A DNA stretch of 64,000 nucleotides from Polynucleobacter sp. (GCF_030693775.1 NZ_JAUXZY010000001.1:62001-126000), one strand, 5' to 3'. Counted from the first letter of the stretch, positions 49,711 through 58,455 are shown. Numbers and translations are program-made. Notes: generated by a model not told the origin, from the letters alone.

Positions 49711-49737
49711 AAAAAGCCGCTGCATCAGCGGCTTTTT
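49711..49737 (+). terminator. Rho-independent terminator of the Bug-type gene
   Basis: AAAAAGCCGCTG (49711-49722) pairs perfectly with CAGCGGCTTTTT (49726-49737) around a CAT loop; T-run follows directly. Confidence 0.93.
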
Positions 49738-49929
49738 TCATGCCCGCTGTGCTATTCTCCGTACTGAGGTCTTATTGATCTCACGCGCTCGAAGAGCCAG
49801 ATCGCCTAGAAACACGCAAGGGATCCATTTCTGAAAACGCCAGTCGTTTCAGCTCCATATCCTTCTTTCTGATTTCCTTTTTTTGTTCTTCCTGTTTTTT
49901 TTATTTGGTTTATTTTTGTATTGGTTTAC

Positions 49930-51228
49930 ATGTTATTTACAGAACTCGGTTTATCCGACCCTATCCTTTTAGCCATCAAAGAGCATGGCTATACCACCCC
50001 AACCCCAATTCAAAGCCAATCGATCCCTGCGGTTCTCAAAGGCGGTGATCTATTGGCAGCAGCCCAAACAGGTACTGGCAAAACCGCTGGCTTTACCCTG
50101 CCCATCTTGCAGCGCCTCATCACAGGAGCTCCACCAGCAGCAGGTAGTCGTCGCACGATTCGTGCGCTCATTTTGACGCCTACCCGTGAGTTAGCTGCGC
50201 AGGTCCATGAGTCTGTGATGACCTATGGCAAGTACACCAAACTCAAGTCCGCCGTCATTTTTGGCGGCGTTGGCCCTAACCCGCAACTCAAAGCCATCCA
50301 AAGTGGTCTCGATATCTTGGTGGCGACCCCTGGCCGTTTATTGGATTTCATGGGTCAGAACGCAGTCTCACTTAAAGGTGTTGAGATTCTTGTTTTGGAT
50401 GAAGCAGATCGCATGCTGGACATGGGATTTTTGCGCGACATTAAAAAAATATTGGCAGCCTTACCGCAGCAACGCCAAAACCTCCTATTCTCAGCCACTT
50501 TCTCTACTGAGATTAAAGCCTTGGCCGACGGCCTTCTCAATTCGCCGGCATTGATAGAGGTGGCACGCAGCAATAGCACCAACGATGCCATCGCCCAAAA
50601 GATTCATCCGGTAGACCGTACTGCCAAACACCCTTTGTTAGCACACTTAATTAAATCGAATCAATGGGAGCAAGTGCTGGTCTTCACGCGGACCAAGCAT
50701 GGGGCCAATAAACTGGTAACGCAATTAGAAAAGGATGGCATTACTTGTATGGCCATCCATGGCAATAAAAGCCAATCTGCTCGGACCAAGGCCTTGGCTG
50801 ACTTTAAGGCGGGTAAGTTAACGGCCTTGATCGCCACCGACATTGCTGCCCGCGGTATTGATATTGATCAGCTGCCCCACGTGGTTAACTACGACTTACC
50901 CAATGTGCCAGAAGATTACGTCCACCGCATCGGCCGCACGGGCCGTGCTGGCTCTAATGGTGTTGCAGTTTCCTTGGTTTGCGTTGATGAGCATCAAATG
51001 CTACGTGACATCGAGCGACTAATTAAACAAACCTTGCCACAAGAAGTAATTGCTGGATTTGAGCCAGATCCGCATGCTAAACCGCAGCCTATTCAATTAC
51101 GTAGTGGTCAAGGCCAGCGGCAAGGTCGAGGTCAGGGGCAGGCAAGTAAGAAGCCGACTGGAAATGCGCCAAGGCCGAGTAACGCACCACGACGCCCGCA
51201 ATCGAGGCCAGCACGCAAGGCTAGTTAA
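49930..51228 (+). CDS. rhlE: DEAD-box RNA helicase (RhlE-like)
   Basis: The 432-residue ATP-dependent RNA helicase shows the ordered motifs [12 protein letters not shown] (I), PTRELA (Ia), ATPGRLLDF (Ib), [13 protein letters not shown] (II, DEAD), FSATFS (III), and [10 protein letters not shown] (VI). The N-terminal [27 protein letters not shown] is the Q-motif. The C-terminus is Gln/Arg/Pro-rich (residues about 385-432), an RNA-contacting tail typical of RhlE. The region before the start is strongly T-rich and has no clear ribosome site, as in cold-induced helicases. Its stop interlocks with that of darP (TTAA at 51225-51228). Confidence 0.92.
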   Translation: MLFTELGLSDPILLAIKEHGYTTPTPIQSQSIPAVLKGGDLLAAAQTGTGKTAGFTLPILQRLITGAPPAAGSRRTIRALILTPTRELAAQVHESVMTYGKYTKLKSAVIFGGVGPNPQLKAIQSGLDILVATPGRLLDFMGQNAVSLKGVEILVLDEADRMLDMGFLRDIKKILAALPQQRQNLLFSATFSTEIKALADGLLNSPALIEVARSNSTNDAIAQKIHPVDRTAKHPLLAHLIKSNQWEQVLVFTRTKHGANKLVTQLEKDGITCMAIHGNKSQSARTKALADFKAGKLTALIATDIAARGIDIDQLPHVVNYDLPNVPEDYVHRIGRTGRAGSNGVAVSLVCVDEHQMLRDIERLIKQTLPQEVIAGFEPDPHAKPQPIQLRSGQGQRQGRGQGQASKKPTGNAPRPSNAPRRPQSRPARKAS

Positions 51229-51731
51229 GTATCTAAACTACGCAGCAGCTGGAAGATCTCGCGATACGCTTTGGGAGGCTTATTCAGCTCCTTTTCTTTT
51301 CGTGCGTTGCGAATAAGCGTACGAACATTTTGCACATCTAGGTCTGGAAAGCGCTCGATTAACTGAGTCAAGGCAGCATCATTGGCAATGAGTCGATCGC
51401 GCAGTGCCTCAAGCTGATGCAACTTTGCTGTCTCTACTTTGCCAGGCCCTTCAATAATCTCTAAGCGCTTTTCAATCGCAGCAATTTCCTCGGCATCGAG
51501 TGCGCGCATCAATTTACCTAAATACTGCTTATGGCGCCGCAGGGCTTCAAATGTTTTAATCTTTTGGGTTTGCGCAATCGCATCACGAATGTTCTCTTCC
51601 AGCGGAACGCTCTTGAGTGCATCGCTACTTAACTTCGATAACACTTCGGCCAATTTTTGGCGCTCGGTCATCTCGCGCTTTAATTCTGACTTACTCGGGC
51701 CTAGATCGTCTTCTTCGGGTTTCAATGGCAT
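51225..51731 (-). CDS. darP: Ribosome biogenesis factor DarP (DUF615/YjgA)
   Basis: The 168-residue, mostly helical protein has the family start [25 protein letters not shown] and the C-terminal [38 protein letters not shown]. DarP binds late 50S assembly intermediates and supports peptidyl transferase centre maturation in E. coli. The gene is convergent with the DEAD-box helicase, both of which act on ribosome RNA. Confidence 0.93.
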   Translation of the reverse strand: MPLKPEEDDLGPSKSELKREMTERQKLAEVLSKLSSDALKSVPLEENIRDAIAQTQKIKTFEALRRHKQYLGKLMRALDAEEIAAIEKRLEIIEGPGKVETAKLHQLEALRDRLIANDAALTQLIERFPDLDVQNVRTLIRNARKEKELNKPPKAYREIFQLLRSLDT

Positions 51732-51776
51732 AAGGCGTATTTTAGTCGCAATCCCGCCCAGTGCCGATAGCCCGGC

Positions 51777-52088
51777 CTAAGCCTTTGGCTTGGATGAAGT
51801 ATTGGGTGAAATTAAATCACGTACGTGGTGCGCTATCTTTAGCGCACTCACCGCAAATACCACGAGCTTACGAGCGCCTGCTGGCTTGTAACTTGCCAAT
51901 AAGGCAAAAGCAGCATACATCAAAACACGGTTGTTTTGCATCAACTGAACCACGCCGAGACCGCGATCAACCCATGCCATTGGCCTTTGCCACACACGCA
52001 TATCGGCCGCAATGGAATCCCGCTGTGCTGCCGATTTGGCAATCAAGCGCTGTTGCCGCTCCAAGAGTTTATTTAAGCGTGCGCTCAT
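51777..52088 (-). CDS. YqjK-like small protein
   Basis: The 103-residue protein is basic and largely helical with a hydrophobic stretch around residues 55-65 and 70-85. By position after YqjE- and YqjD-like genes it corresponds to YqjK. Its function is unknown; the start overlaps the preceding gene by 4 bases (ATGA), which supports co-translation. Confidence 0.65.
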   Translation of the reverse strand: MSARLNKLLERQQRLIAKSAAQRDSIAADMRVWQRPMAWVDRGLGVVQLMQNNRVLMYAAFALLASYKPAGARKLVVFAVSALKIAHHVRDLISPNTSSKPKA

Positions 52089-52450
52089 GCCAAATGATCC
52101 CGGTCTTTAACCAACTCGCCCAAACTGGCCTCAAACAATTTCGGCATCGAATTTATTTGGGCACGCACGAATAAAGCCAGGATGATGCCGATGGATAAAA
52201 AGCCGGCCGCCATTAATGACAACACGAATACGCGATGGGTATCCCAGTACAAAACCACAATCAAGATGGCAAGCAGCACTAGACCAAACAACACACTAAA
52301 GAGTGCGACGATGACAAGCACTAGAACCGAAAGAAGGCGCTGCCAGCCAATCTGAATATCACTCGAAAACAACTCCAAGCGGGTTTGAATAATCTCGAGT
52401 GCAGTCGATCCTGCATTTTTAAGCGATGAAAGCATTGCCTCTACTGACAT
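52085..52450 (-). CDS. YqjE-like membrane protein (phage-holin-III-like superfamily)
   Basis: The 121-residue protein has an amphipathic N-terminal helix and two strong hydrophobic segments (about residues 40-62 and 70-92), as in YqjE. The motif ALEIIQTRLELFSSDIQIGWQRL matches the family start. It is translated between DUF883 and the YqjK-like gene in one operon. A holin function in the lytic sense is not implied. Confidence 0.8.
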   Translation of the reverse strand: MSVEAMLSSLKNAGSTALEIIQTRLELFSSDIQIGWQRLLSVLVLVIVALFSVLFGLVLLAILIVVLYWDTHRVFVLSLMAAGFLSIGIILALFVRAQINSMPKLFEASLGELVKDRDHLA

Positions 52451-52460
52451 GCGGATCCTC

Positions 52461-52802
52461 TTAGCGACGGCTAATTAATAGGCCGATCAGCAAGCCCAGG
52501 CCTGCTGCAATACCGATGGATTGCCACGGCTTCTCATGCACATACGCATCAGCATCGGCTGCTACCGCTTTGGCTTTTGCAGTTAACTCATCCTGCACGT
52601 CCATCAAATTGGTTTTTGCTTGCGCTAGCGAGTCCTGTGCCTGCGCTCGGATCTGCGCGATACCCTCACCGCCCTGGTCTGCAGTCGCCTGAAGTAATGC
52701 CTCGGCATCGGCTACCAAGGTCTTAAAGTCGGTAAGTAATTGCGCTGTATCAACGGGCTCCTTAGTCGACTTATCTACTTTGGGTTTGTGGTGGGTAGTC
52801 AT
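52461..52802 (-). CDS. DUF883 family protein (ElaB/YqjD-like)
   Basis: The 113-residue protein is mostly a charged helix (residues about 20-90) ending in a C-terminal hydrophobic anchor with the family segment HEKPWQSIGIAAGLGLLIGLLISRR. Family members bind ribosomes and sit at the inner membrane in stationary phase in E. coli. It heads the DUF883-YqjE-YqjK set. Confidence 0.88.
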   Translation of the reverse strand: MTTHHKPKVDKSTKEPVDTAQLLTDFKTLVADAEALLQATADQGGEGIAQIRAQAQDSLAQAKTNLMDVQDELTAKAKAVAADADAYVHEKPWQSIGIAAGLGLLIGLLISRR

Positions 52803-52817
52803 TATGTGTTTTCCTAT

Positions 52818-53276
52818 TCAGTGCATCAGCAATACGGTCATGCCAGCGTTGCCTATCTTAAACTGACTCAAATGCGGTTTGAGACTGGAGCGGCGTTTAA
52901 TGACGGCATGGTAGCCATTGCTTCCAAACGCCAAGTCCTCACCAAAATAGTACTCGTCTACGCGATCTGAGAAGTAATTATTTTCTAGGGCGTCGCGCAC
53001 TACCCATTTAATCTTGCCCCCAGAGCCGCTCGAGCCATAGCCATGGATCACAATCAAAGCCCGAATACCAGCCTCACTGGCAGCACGCACATGCTGGGTA
53101 AGGCGCTCCAGGGCCTCTTCTGCCGTTGGACCGCCCGCCTCTAAATTAATGACTACGGTATCAGTGAGGGCCTGCGGCAAATCGGTACTGCCGCAATGCG
53201 TGCAATGCCCCATTAATGGTCGGGGATTGCCGCACTCAAGGCATTCCGCAGGTAGCGTACGCTGGATTTTAGGCAT
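52818..53276 (-). CDS. Smr domain protein with N-terminal zinc ribbon
   Basis: The 152-residue protein joins a small zinc-ribbon (CLECGNPRPLMGHCTHCG, residues about 11-28, with two CX2C pairs) to an Smr domain with VVINLEAGGPTAEEALERL, IVIHGYGSSGSGGKIKWVV and a terminal GYHAVIKR. Smr domains are single-strand nicking endonucleases related to MutS2. This combination is unusual in length but known. It is 15 bases before DUF883 in the same direction. Confidence 0.85.
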   Translation of the reverse strand: MPKIQRTLPAECLECGNPRPLMGHCTHCGSTDLPQALTDTVVINLEAGGPTAEEALERLTQHVRAASEAGIRALIVIHGYGSSGSGGKIKWVVRDALENNYFSDRVDEYYFGEDLAFGSNGYHAVIKRRSSLKPHLSQFKIGNAGMTVLLMH

Positions 53277-53316
53277 TGGGGCACTATACCGAAGGAATAT
53301 GCTGTAAGCGCAAAAG

Positions 53317-53352
53317 AAGAAGGGGTGAGTCGCAACCGACTCACCCCTTCTT
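53317..53352 (-). terminator. Rho-independent terminator of the 55-residue gene
   Basis: AAGAAGGGGTGAGTCG (53317-53332) pairs with CGACTCACCCCTTCTT (53337-53352) as a perfect 16-bp stem with a CAAC loop. On the minus strand TCTTCTTTTG follows, so it ends the small gene upstream of it and insulates the Smr operon. Confidence 0.9.
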
Positions 53353-53392
53353 TGGATCTCGCCATTTAGCCTAACTTAGGCCGATGCGCTGC

Positions 53393-53560
53393 TTATTCCC
53401 AGCCACCACCCAAAATGGAGTGCTTTTTATACTGCTCTTTTGCTTCGGCCGAAGACTCCTGGATAATGCTCACTAAAGTACTGAATTTATTGATTATTTC
53501 AGATAAAAATGAGGTATTTAATTCAATTTTTACTGAAGGGCTTGTAATAGTCTGGTTCAT
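53393..53560 (-). CDS. Unannotated 55-residue protein with GGGWE C-terminus
   Basis: An open frame MNQTITSPSVKIELNTSF... of 55 residues has a clean ribosome site (GGAG, 7 bases before the ATG), and a strong terminator 40 bases after the stop, so it looks like an expressed gene. It is mostly one helix with a KKHSILGGGWE end. I do not recognise a family. It lies 76 bases downstream of a DUF6352 gene with two 12-bp direct repeats in the gap. It may encode a small regulator or a peptide substrate. No modifying enzyme such as a radical-SAM protein is next to it. Confidence 0.7.
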   Translation of the reverse strand: MNQTITSPSVKIELNTSFLSEIINKFSTLVSIIQESSAEAKEQYKKHSILGGGWE

Positions 53561-53574
53561 GAAATGCTCCGATT

Positions 53575-53607
53575 TAAGGGTTAATATCTAAGGGTTAATA
53601 CTTAGAT
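53575..53607. repeat. Direct and inverted repeats upstream of the 55-residue gene
   Basis: TAAGGGTTAATA occurs twice (53575-53586 and 53589-53600; period 14). The second copy overlaps the inverted repeat ATCTAAG (53586-53592) / CTTAGAT (53601-53607) around an 8-base centre. It sits between the DUF6352 stop and the small gene ATG, and may be a regulator site or promoter element. Confidence 0.5.
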
Positions 53608-53636
53608 CATACCTGATTTCGTTGCAGTGCGTCAGA

Positions 53637-54653
53637 CTACGATGATTTTGCCAGCGGGAGGTTAAACAGGAGGTTTTGGGGCTTTAATTTGAGCTCATTT
53701 TTCTCGTTCATTGCAATTGCCATATACACATTCCGTCCTGCAAACTCAGGTCGTGTATCGGTCGAATTAATAAACTCCAAACGAAATAAGCACAGTAAGC
53801 GCGCCATATCAGGCTCATCAACCGATTCTTTGTTGTACAGCGCATTGAGAATTTCAGTCGAAGATGCATCGAGGCCCACATGCCAGACCCAATTGGGATC
53901 GCTAACCTCTTTCAGGGGCTTGATTTTGACGTCGACCCCTAAAAAATGGTGAATCCATTTTTGCAGCACACTGCAAAAGCTACGTGTTGTAGGCTGACTA
54001 TAGTTAAGCTGAACCGCAAAATCAAAGTCTTCATTGCGCTCCCAATAGTTGCTGGCATTTTCTTCATGCAACACATCCAAATCGACCGATTGGGAAGCCA
54101 TCGTGCCTTGCTTGAGTAAATCCACAATGCTACCGAACTGATCGGCCTTCGCACTGCGCTCAATCGTCTGGGCATCGGCGGCCATCACTACCCCGCCCTC
54201 CTGAATGGAAATCGCCTGCGTTCTAAAAAAGAGCTCTGCCATTCGTAGCTCAAGCGGTGCGGCGTCTTCACCCAAGATGTGTTGTAAAAAGACCTGGGTT
54301 AGCTGAGTAATAAATAAAGGGGGTACATCAACGCCCTCGCCCTCAAATAAGCTCATGTAAAAGTTTTCGAGTGAGGTCGCCTTGAGGAGCTTAGCGCGGT
54401 AACGTAACCAAATGCCGTAATTGACTTGGATGTCAGCATCCTGCATCTGGACAATTTCGGCTTCACTGATTTCTGCGCGGGGGTTTTCAAGCAAACGCTG
54501 ATGAAGGGCTCGCTCAGCCGCACACGACTCGGGAATTAAGGCAAGCTCAGGCCGCTCCAAATAGGTACGCAAAAAATCATCCGTCACGATTAACTGGTTA
54601 TCGGGACTAACACGAAGGTGGCGATACGGGCTACTGGACCAATAAGAAGGCAT
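53637..54653 (-). CDS. DUF6352 family protein
   Basis: The protein of about 338 residues starts MPSYWSSSPYRHLRVSPDNQ and continues LIVTDDFLRTYLERPELALI; both fit the DUF6352 family as I remember it. A further conserved-looking ESCAAERALHQRL and a C-terminal beta-rich region are present. No membrane segments, signal or metal motif is visible. The function is unknown. The start at 54653 is preferred; ATG 54674 is in frame. The 55-residue gene follows in the same direction. Confidence 0.75.
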   Translation of the reverse strand: MPSYWSSSPYRHLRVSPDNQLIVTDDFLRTYLERPELALIPESCAAERALHQRLLENPRAEISEAEIVQMQDADIQVNYGIWLRYRAKLLKATSLENFYMSLFEGEGVDVPPLFITQLTQVFLQHILGEDAAPLELRMAELFFRTQAISIQEGGVVMAADAQTIERSAKADQFGSIVDLLKQGTMASQSVDLDVLHEENASNYWERNEDFDFAVQLNYSQPTTRSFCSVLQKWIHHFLGVDVKIKPLKEVSDPNWVWHVGLDASSTEILNALYNKESVDEPDMARLLCLFRLEFINSTDTRPEFAGRNVYMAIAMNEKNELKLKPQNLLFNLPLAKSS

Positions 54654-54799
54654 AAAAACTCGCTCAGCAAACAATCAAAAGAAATACAACACATGCGATT
54701 GTCACCTAATTTAGGGCGCTTTCGAATGTAGGTATGTTTAATTTAGTAGATTACATAAAATAACGGGGCAATAATCACCAAAAATGTAACAATAATCCG

Positions 54800-55336
54800 A
54801 TGAATGCCTTTCGCTCCCTTCTAATTGGCCTTGTTTTATTTGCTTCGGCCGCAATCGGTGCTACCCCCCTTACCCCTGGCCTCGTGGTTGCCATCAGCGA
54901 TGGCGATACCATTACCTTGCTAACGGAAGACAAACAGCAGCTCAAAATTCGCTTGGCTGGAATTGATACCCCGGAAAAAAAGCAAGCCTTTGGCACAAAG
55001 GCACGCGATCATTTGGCCAGCCGCATTTTTAAACACGATGTGGAAGTAGATTTACGAAAAAAAGACCAGTATGGACGCCATCTTGGTGTGATTTACCTTG
55101 GTGGGGTCGATATCAACCAAAGTATGATTCAGGATGGTTACGCCTGGTTCTACAAACACTATGCCAAAGACCAGCCTAAGGAAGAAGCACAGCGCTATGC
55201 AAAGGCAGAGGCGGATGCGCGCTCAAAGCAACGGGGCTTGTGGGCAGACCCCAATCCGGTACCACCTTGGGAATTTCGTAAAGAAGCTAAAGACCAGGCC
55301 CGCGCAGCGAAAGCAGCAACCAGCTATCGCTTCTGA
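54800..55336 (+). CDS. Secreted thermonuclease-family (SNase-like) protein
   Basis: The 178-residue protein has a signal peptide (cleavage near residue 20 after AIGA) and a staphylococcal-nuclease fold: VVAISDGDTITLLTEDKQQLKIRLAGIDTPE (in pieces; DGD and the Asp/Arg active residues), KKDQYGRHLG, and the YAWFYKHY helix. Catalytic Arg, Glu and Arg equivalents are in RLAGIDTPE and YGRHLG. It likely degrades extracellular or periplasmic nucleic acid. Its 3' end overlaps the next convergent gene by 13 bases. Confidence 0.92.
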   Translation: MNAFRSLLIGLVLFASAAIGATPLTPGLVVAISDGDTITLLTEDKQQLKIRLAGIDTPEKKQAFGTKARDHLASRIFKHDVEVDLRKKDQYGRHLGVIYLGGVDINQSMIQDGYAWFYKHYAKDQPKEEAQRYAKAEADARSKQRGLWADPNPVPPWEFRKEAKDQARAAKAATSYRF

Positions 55337-55824
55337 ATATAGTAGCCATACACGCAGCGGGTCCCGCCTCGTGCAGGATTATGCGTATCGTGAATTACCC
55401 CATCGATCACCGCACTGAGGTGTTTGGATACTTTCACAATCAGTCTTCCAGCGGGAATTTCGTGCTGGCGCAAGTGCACTTGACAACCCTGCCCTACTGC
55501 CATGGTTGGCACCCATTCAAAGCCTAAGCTCAAAATGTAATCATGAAACACAGCACGATGATTGCCGTTGCGCGGCGTAGAGCCCCGCACTGCAATGTGC
55601 TTAGCGAGGCGACTGGTGCGGCCCTCAGCATAGTTTGCATTGGCATTGCGCAGGGCCTCATAGACCTCAAGGTAGGGACGCTGTGCGGCGATGGCAATGG
55701 CCCTGACCACACAATCACCCGCATCGCCCTGAAAACCCGCAGCCATTCTGCCGCCGTCATGGCGAACATAGCCAAGGGCTGCAGTAGGTTGGCCAGCAAG
55801 AAAACGGTAAATGCGCTTGAGCAT
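55324..55824 (-). CDS. Hypothetical protein with a papain-like cysteine peptidase layout
   Basis: The 166-residue protein contains GFQGDAGDCVVRAIAIAAQ (a Cys after GD at the start of a long helix, about residue 37), then HLSAVIDGVIHDTHNP, with a His and an Asp/Asn in the C39/papain-like order Cys-His-Asp. No signal peptide is visible. Conserved hypothetical proteins of this layout are known in proteobacteria and phages, with no established role. A catalytic function is inferred only from motif order. Confidence 0.6.
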   Translation of the reverse strand: MLKRIYRFLAGQPTAALGYVRHDGGRMAAGFQGDAGDCVVRAIAIAAQRPYLEVYEALRNANANYAEGRTSRLAKHIAVRGSTPRNGNHRAVFHDYILSLGFEWVPTMAVGQGCQVHLRQHEIPAGRLIVKVSKHLSAVIDGVIHDTHNPARGGTRCVYGYYIQKR

Positions 55825-55842
55825 TACTTCAAAGGTGGGTAA

Positions 55843-56349
55843 TTATGGCTTGCCCAAATAATCCCGTTTACCAATCTCTACGCCGTTATGGCGCAATATG
55901 GCATACGCAATCGATACATGAAAGTACACATTGGGAATGGCATGGCCTAGTAAAAATTGCATACCGGTGTAATGGGTTTCTTTATCACCCCGCTTGGTCA
56001 CGATGGCCTTCTCTTCGGTTCCGTCGAGCTGGGCTGGTGTGAATCCTTCGATAAAGGCGATAGTCTTTGCAATCCGTGCCTGCAGTTCGGCCACGCTCGT
56101 TTCATTGTCTTCATATACTGGGATATCGACACCAGCCAAACGGGCAACAACCCCTTTTGCGGTATCGCTAGCGATTTGTACCTGCCGAGTGAAATTGAGC
56201 ATATCTGGAAAGAGTCTAAATTGCAGTAGCGCTGCCGGATCGATTTTCTTGGCATCAATGTAGGCCTGAGTTTTATCCAAAATGGCAGATAAATTGCGCA
56301 TACTGTTAATCAGGCGTGGCGCGCTGGCCTGGTACATGGAAATAGTCAT
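55843..56349 (-). CDS. DUF1993 family protein
   Basis: The 168-residue all-helical protein starts MTISMYQASAPRLINSMRNL and carries LQFRLFPDMLNFTRQVQIASD and FLLGHAIPNVYFHVSIAYAI, typical of DUF1993. It belongs to the wider DinB-like four-helix bundle group. The family is of unknown function. It stands in a leftward pair with the cysteine-peptidase-like gene, 18 bases apart. Confidence 0.9.
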   Translation of the reverse strand: MTISMYQASAPRLINSMRNLSAILDKTQAYIDAKKIDPAALLQFRLFPDMLNFTRQVQIASDTAKGVVARLAGVDIPVYEDNETSVAELQARIAKTIAFIEGFTPAQLDGTEEKAIVTKRGDKETHYTGMQFLLGHAIPNVYFHVSIAYAILRHNGVEIGKRDYLGKP

Positions 56350-56433
56350 AAAAAAGGGGTTGATCCAGTGAGTTGAGTTGCTATCAGCATACTCGACTTA
56401 AAATACGGTTTTCACTTTCTTACCAAAGCAACC

Positions 56434-57102
56434 ATGGAACTCCTGCCCTGCATTGAAATGCAAACCTCCGATAACCCAAGCGCTGCCATTATCTGGCTGC
56501 ATGGCCTTGGCGCCGACGGCAATGACTTTGCCTCCCTTGTCCCCCAATTGGACTTAGGTGGCCTGCCCGGAATCCGCTTTGTCTTTCCAAGCGCCCCAAG
56601 CATGCCCGTCACGGTCAACGGCGGCTATGTAATGCCAGCCTGGTACGACATCATTGGCAGAAGCGATAGTGACCCAGAAGATGCGAGCGGTATTCAGAAT
56701 TCAGCTAAAGCCATTGGCGCCCTGATAGAGCGGGAAGCGAGCCGCGGCATCGCCTACCAGAACATTGTGTTGGCTGGCTTTTCCCAAGGCTGCGCGATGG
56801 TACTGCATACAGGACTTCGCTTTCCACGGCGCCTGGCCGGCATTATGGCGCTCTCCGGCTATCTACCTTTAGCTTCGAGCTTGTCGGCCGAGCGCAATCC
56901 GGCCAATCAAGATACGCCTATCTTTTTAGCGCATGGCGACTGGGATGCGGTAATCATTCCAGAGCGTAGCGAACGGTCGCGTGATTTTCTGCAAGCCAAT
57001 GGCTACGATGTGCAGTGGAAAAACTACCCAATGGAGCACTCTCTGCACCCCATTGAGGTAATTGATATTGGGCATTTTTTACGGCGCGTACTGGCATCAT
57101 GA
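56434..57102 (+). CDS. Carboxylesterase (alpha/beta hydrolase, phospholipase/carboxylesterase family)
   Basis: The 222-residue alpha/beta hydrolase has the oxyanion segment AIIWLHGLGADGNDF, the nucleophile elbow GFSQGCAM (Ser about residue 113), an Asp in AHGDWDAVI and the His in YPMEHSLHP. It matches the EstB/YpfH/acyl-protein thioesterase type, which hydrolyses short-chain carboxylic esters. It is divergent from DUF1993 and convergent with nhaA. Confidence 0.92.
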   Translation: MELLPCIEMQTSDNPSAAIIWLHGLGADGNDFASLVPQLDLGGLPGIRFVFPSAPSMPVTVNGGYVMPAWYDIIGRSDSDPEDASGIQNSAKAIGALIEREASRGIAYQNIVLAGFSQGCAMVLHTGLRFPRRLAGIMALSGYLPLASSLSAERNPANQDTPIFLAHGDWDAVIIPERSERSRDFLQANGYDVQWKNYPMEHSLHPIEVIDIGHFLRRVLAS

Positions 57103-57122
57103 TTGGACCTTCACGGTCCAAT
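57102..57122. terminator. Hairpin between the esterase and nhaA
   Basis: ATTGGACC (57102-57109) and GGTCCAAT (57115-57122) form a perfect 8-bp stem. It sits at the end of the esterase gene, between convergent genes. It lacks a T-run, so bidirectional termination is only a possibility. Confidence 0.45.
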
Positions 57123-57135
57123 ACAGCGCATCTCT

Positions 57136-58329
57136 TTAGGTAGTTTTGCTGTGTTTTGCTGCGATGAGCAACAAGGCAGTACCCACTAAGCCAGACAATA
57201 AGGAGCCGCACAGAACACCAATTTTGAGTTGCAAGGTGTAGCTCGGATCGAGGCCAATAAACGCCAATCCGCCGACAAAAAGACTCATCGTAAAGCCGAT
57301 GCCGCACAAAATGCTGATGCCCAGTAATTGCAAGGTGTTGGCGCTAGCAGGCGCCTTTACCCAGCCCATCCGAATGAGTAAGTAACTTACACCAAAAACC
57401 CCAACGGTTTTGCCAACAAACAAGCCAAGAATAATTCCGAGCGGAATGGGTGCAAGCAATGTATCGAGCGTCACACCCGATAAAACAACCCCCGCGTTCG
57501 AGAACGCAAAGACAGGCAAGATCAAAAATGCGACCCACGGATGCAATCCATGTTCAAGCGTTTCCAGTGGTGAGTGGCCCTGACTATCGCGCATTGGAAT
57601 CGCTAATGCAGTAGCAACACCAGCCAATGTGGCATGCACACCTGACTTCAATACAAAAAGCCACATCACAATGCCCACCACAATGTAGACATCGACCCGA
57701 GTAATCTTGAGTCTATTGAGAATAAATAAAACGAATCCAGCACCAAAGGCGCCGAGCAGCATCGTGAGCGATAAAGAAGAGGTATAGAACAGCGCAATAA
57801 TCACAATCGCCAAGAGGTCGTCAATAATCGCAACTGCGGTTAAAAATACCTTAAGCGAGAGCGGTACTTTGCTACCCAATAAAATAACGATGCCCAATGC
57901 GAAAGCAATATCCGTGGCAGCGGGTATCGCCCAACCCTGCAAAGCGGCAGCATCTCCTTGATTGAGTGCAACGTAGATCAAGGCAGGAACAGCCATACCG
58001 CCTAGAGCCGATAGTGCTGGCAACGTTAATTGGCCCGGGCCAGATAATTCACCGACCAAAAACTCCCGTTTGATTTCTAGGCCGACCAAGAAAAAGAATG
58101 CAGCCATCCATAGGTCGTTGACCCAAACAATCAGGGGTTTTGATAAAACCAAACCACCATCGCCGATAGCTATCTCCCCTGGAATGGCTAAAAAGGCTTG
58201 GTACCAATCGCCATAAGAGGAATTACTTACAAGCAGAGCAGCGATCGCGGCCAGCGCCAAAATAATGCCGCCGGATGACGCATTGGAAAAGAAGGTAAAG
58301 AGCGATTTGTGTTTATTTTTATTGCCCAT
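57136..58329 (-). CDS. nhaA: Na+/H+ antiporter NhaA
   Basis: The 397-residue protein has about 12 membrane segments with the functional motif AVAIIDDLLAIVIIALFY (the paired Asp that carries Na+/H+; about residue 165) and VPAATDIAFALGIVILLG split across WAIPAATDIAFALG. NhaA exports Na+ at high external pH or salt. An in-frame start at 58329 begins MGNKNKHKSLFTFFSNASS. The gene stands alone between convergent and tandem neighbours. Confidence 0.95.
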   Translation of the reverse strand: MGNKNKHKSLFTFFSNASSGGIILALAAIAALLVSNSSYGDWYQAFLAIPGEIAIGDGGLVLSKPLIVWVNDLWMAAFFFLVGLEIKREFLVGELSGPGQLTLPALSALGGMAVPALIYVALNQGDAAALQGWAIPAATDIAFALGIVILLGSKVPLSLKVFLTAVAIIDDLLAIVIIALFYTSSLSLTMLLGAFGAGFVLFILNRLKITRVDVYIVVGIVMWLFVLKSGVHATLAGVATALAIPMRDSQGHSPLETLEHGLHPWVAFLILPVFAFSNAGVVLSGVTLDTLLAPIPLGIILGLFVGKTVGVFGVSYLLIRMGWVKAPASANTLQLLGISILCGIGFTMSLFVGGLAFIGLDPSYTLQLKIGVLCGSLLSGLVGTALLLIAAKHSKTT

Positions 58330-58455
58330 GGCAATGGTTTTCCAATTAGTAATGATGCAGTTAGCCGCATGAAATACAAACTGTATTAAAGCATTCTGGC
58401 GTAAATATAAATAACCCTTGCATTTATAGTTATTGCAAGCAAGGTCAGATACCGA

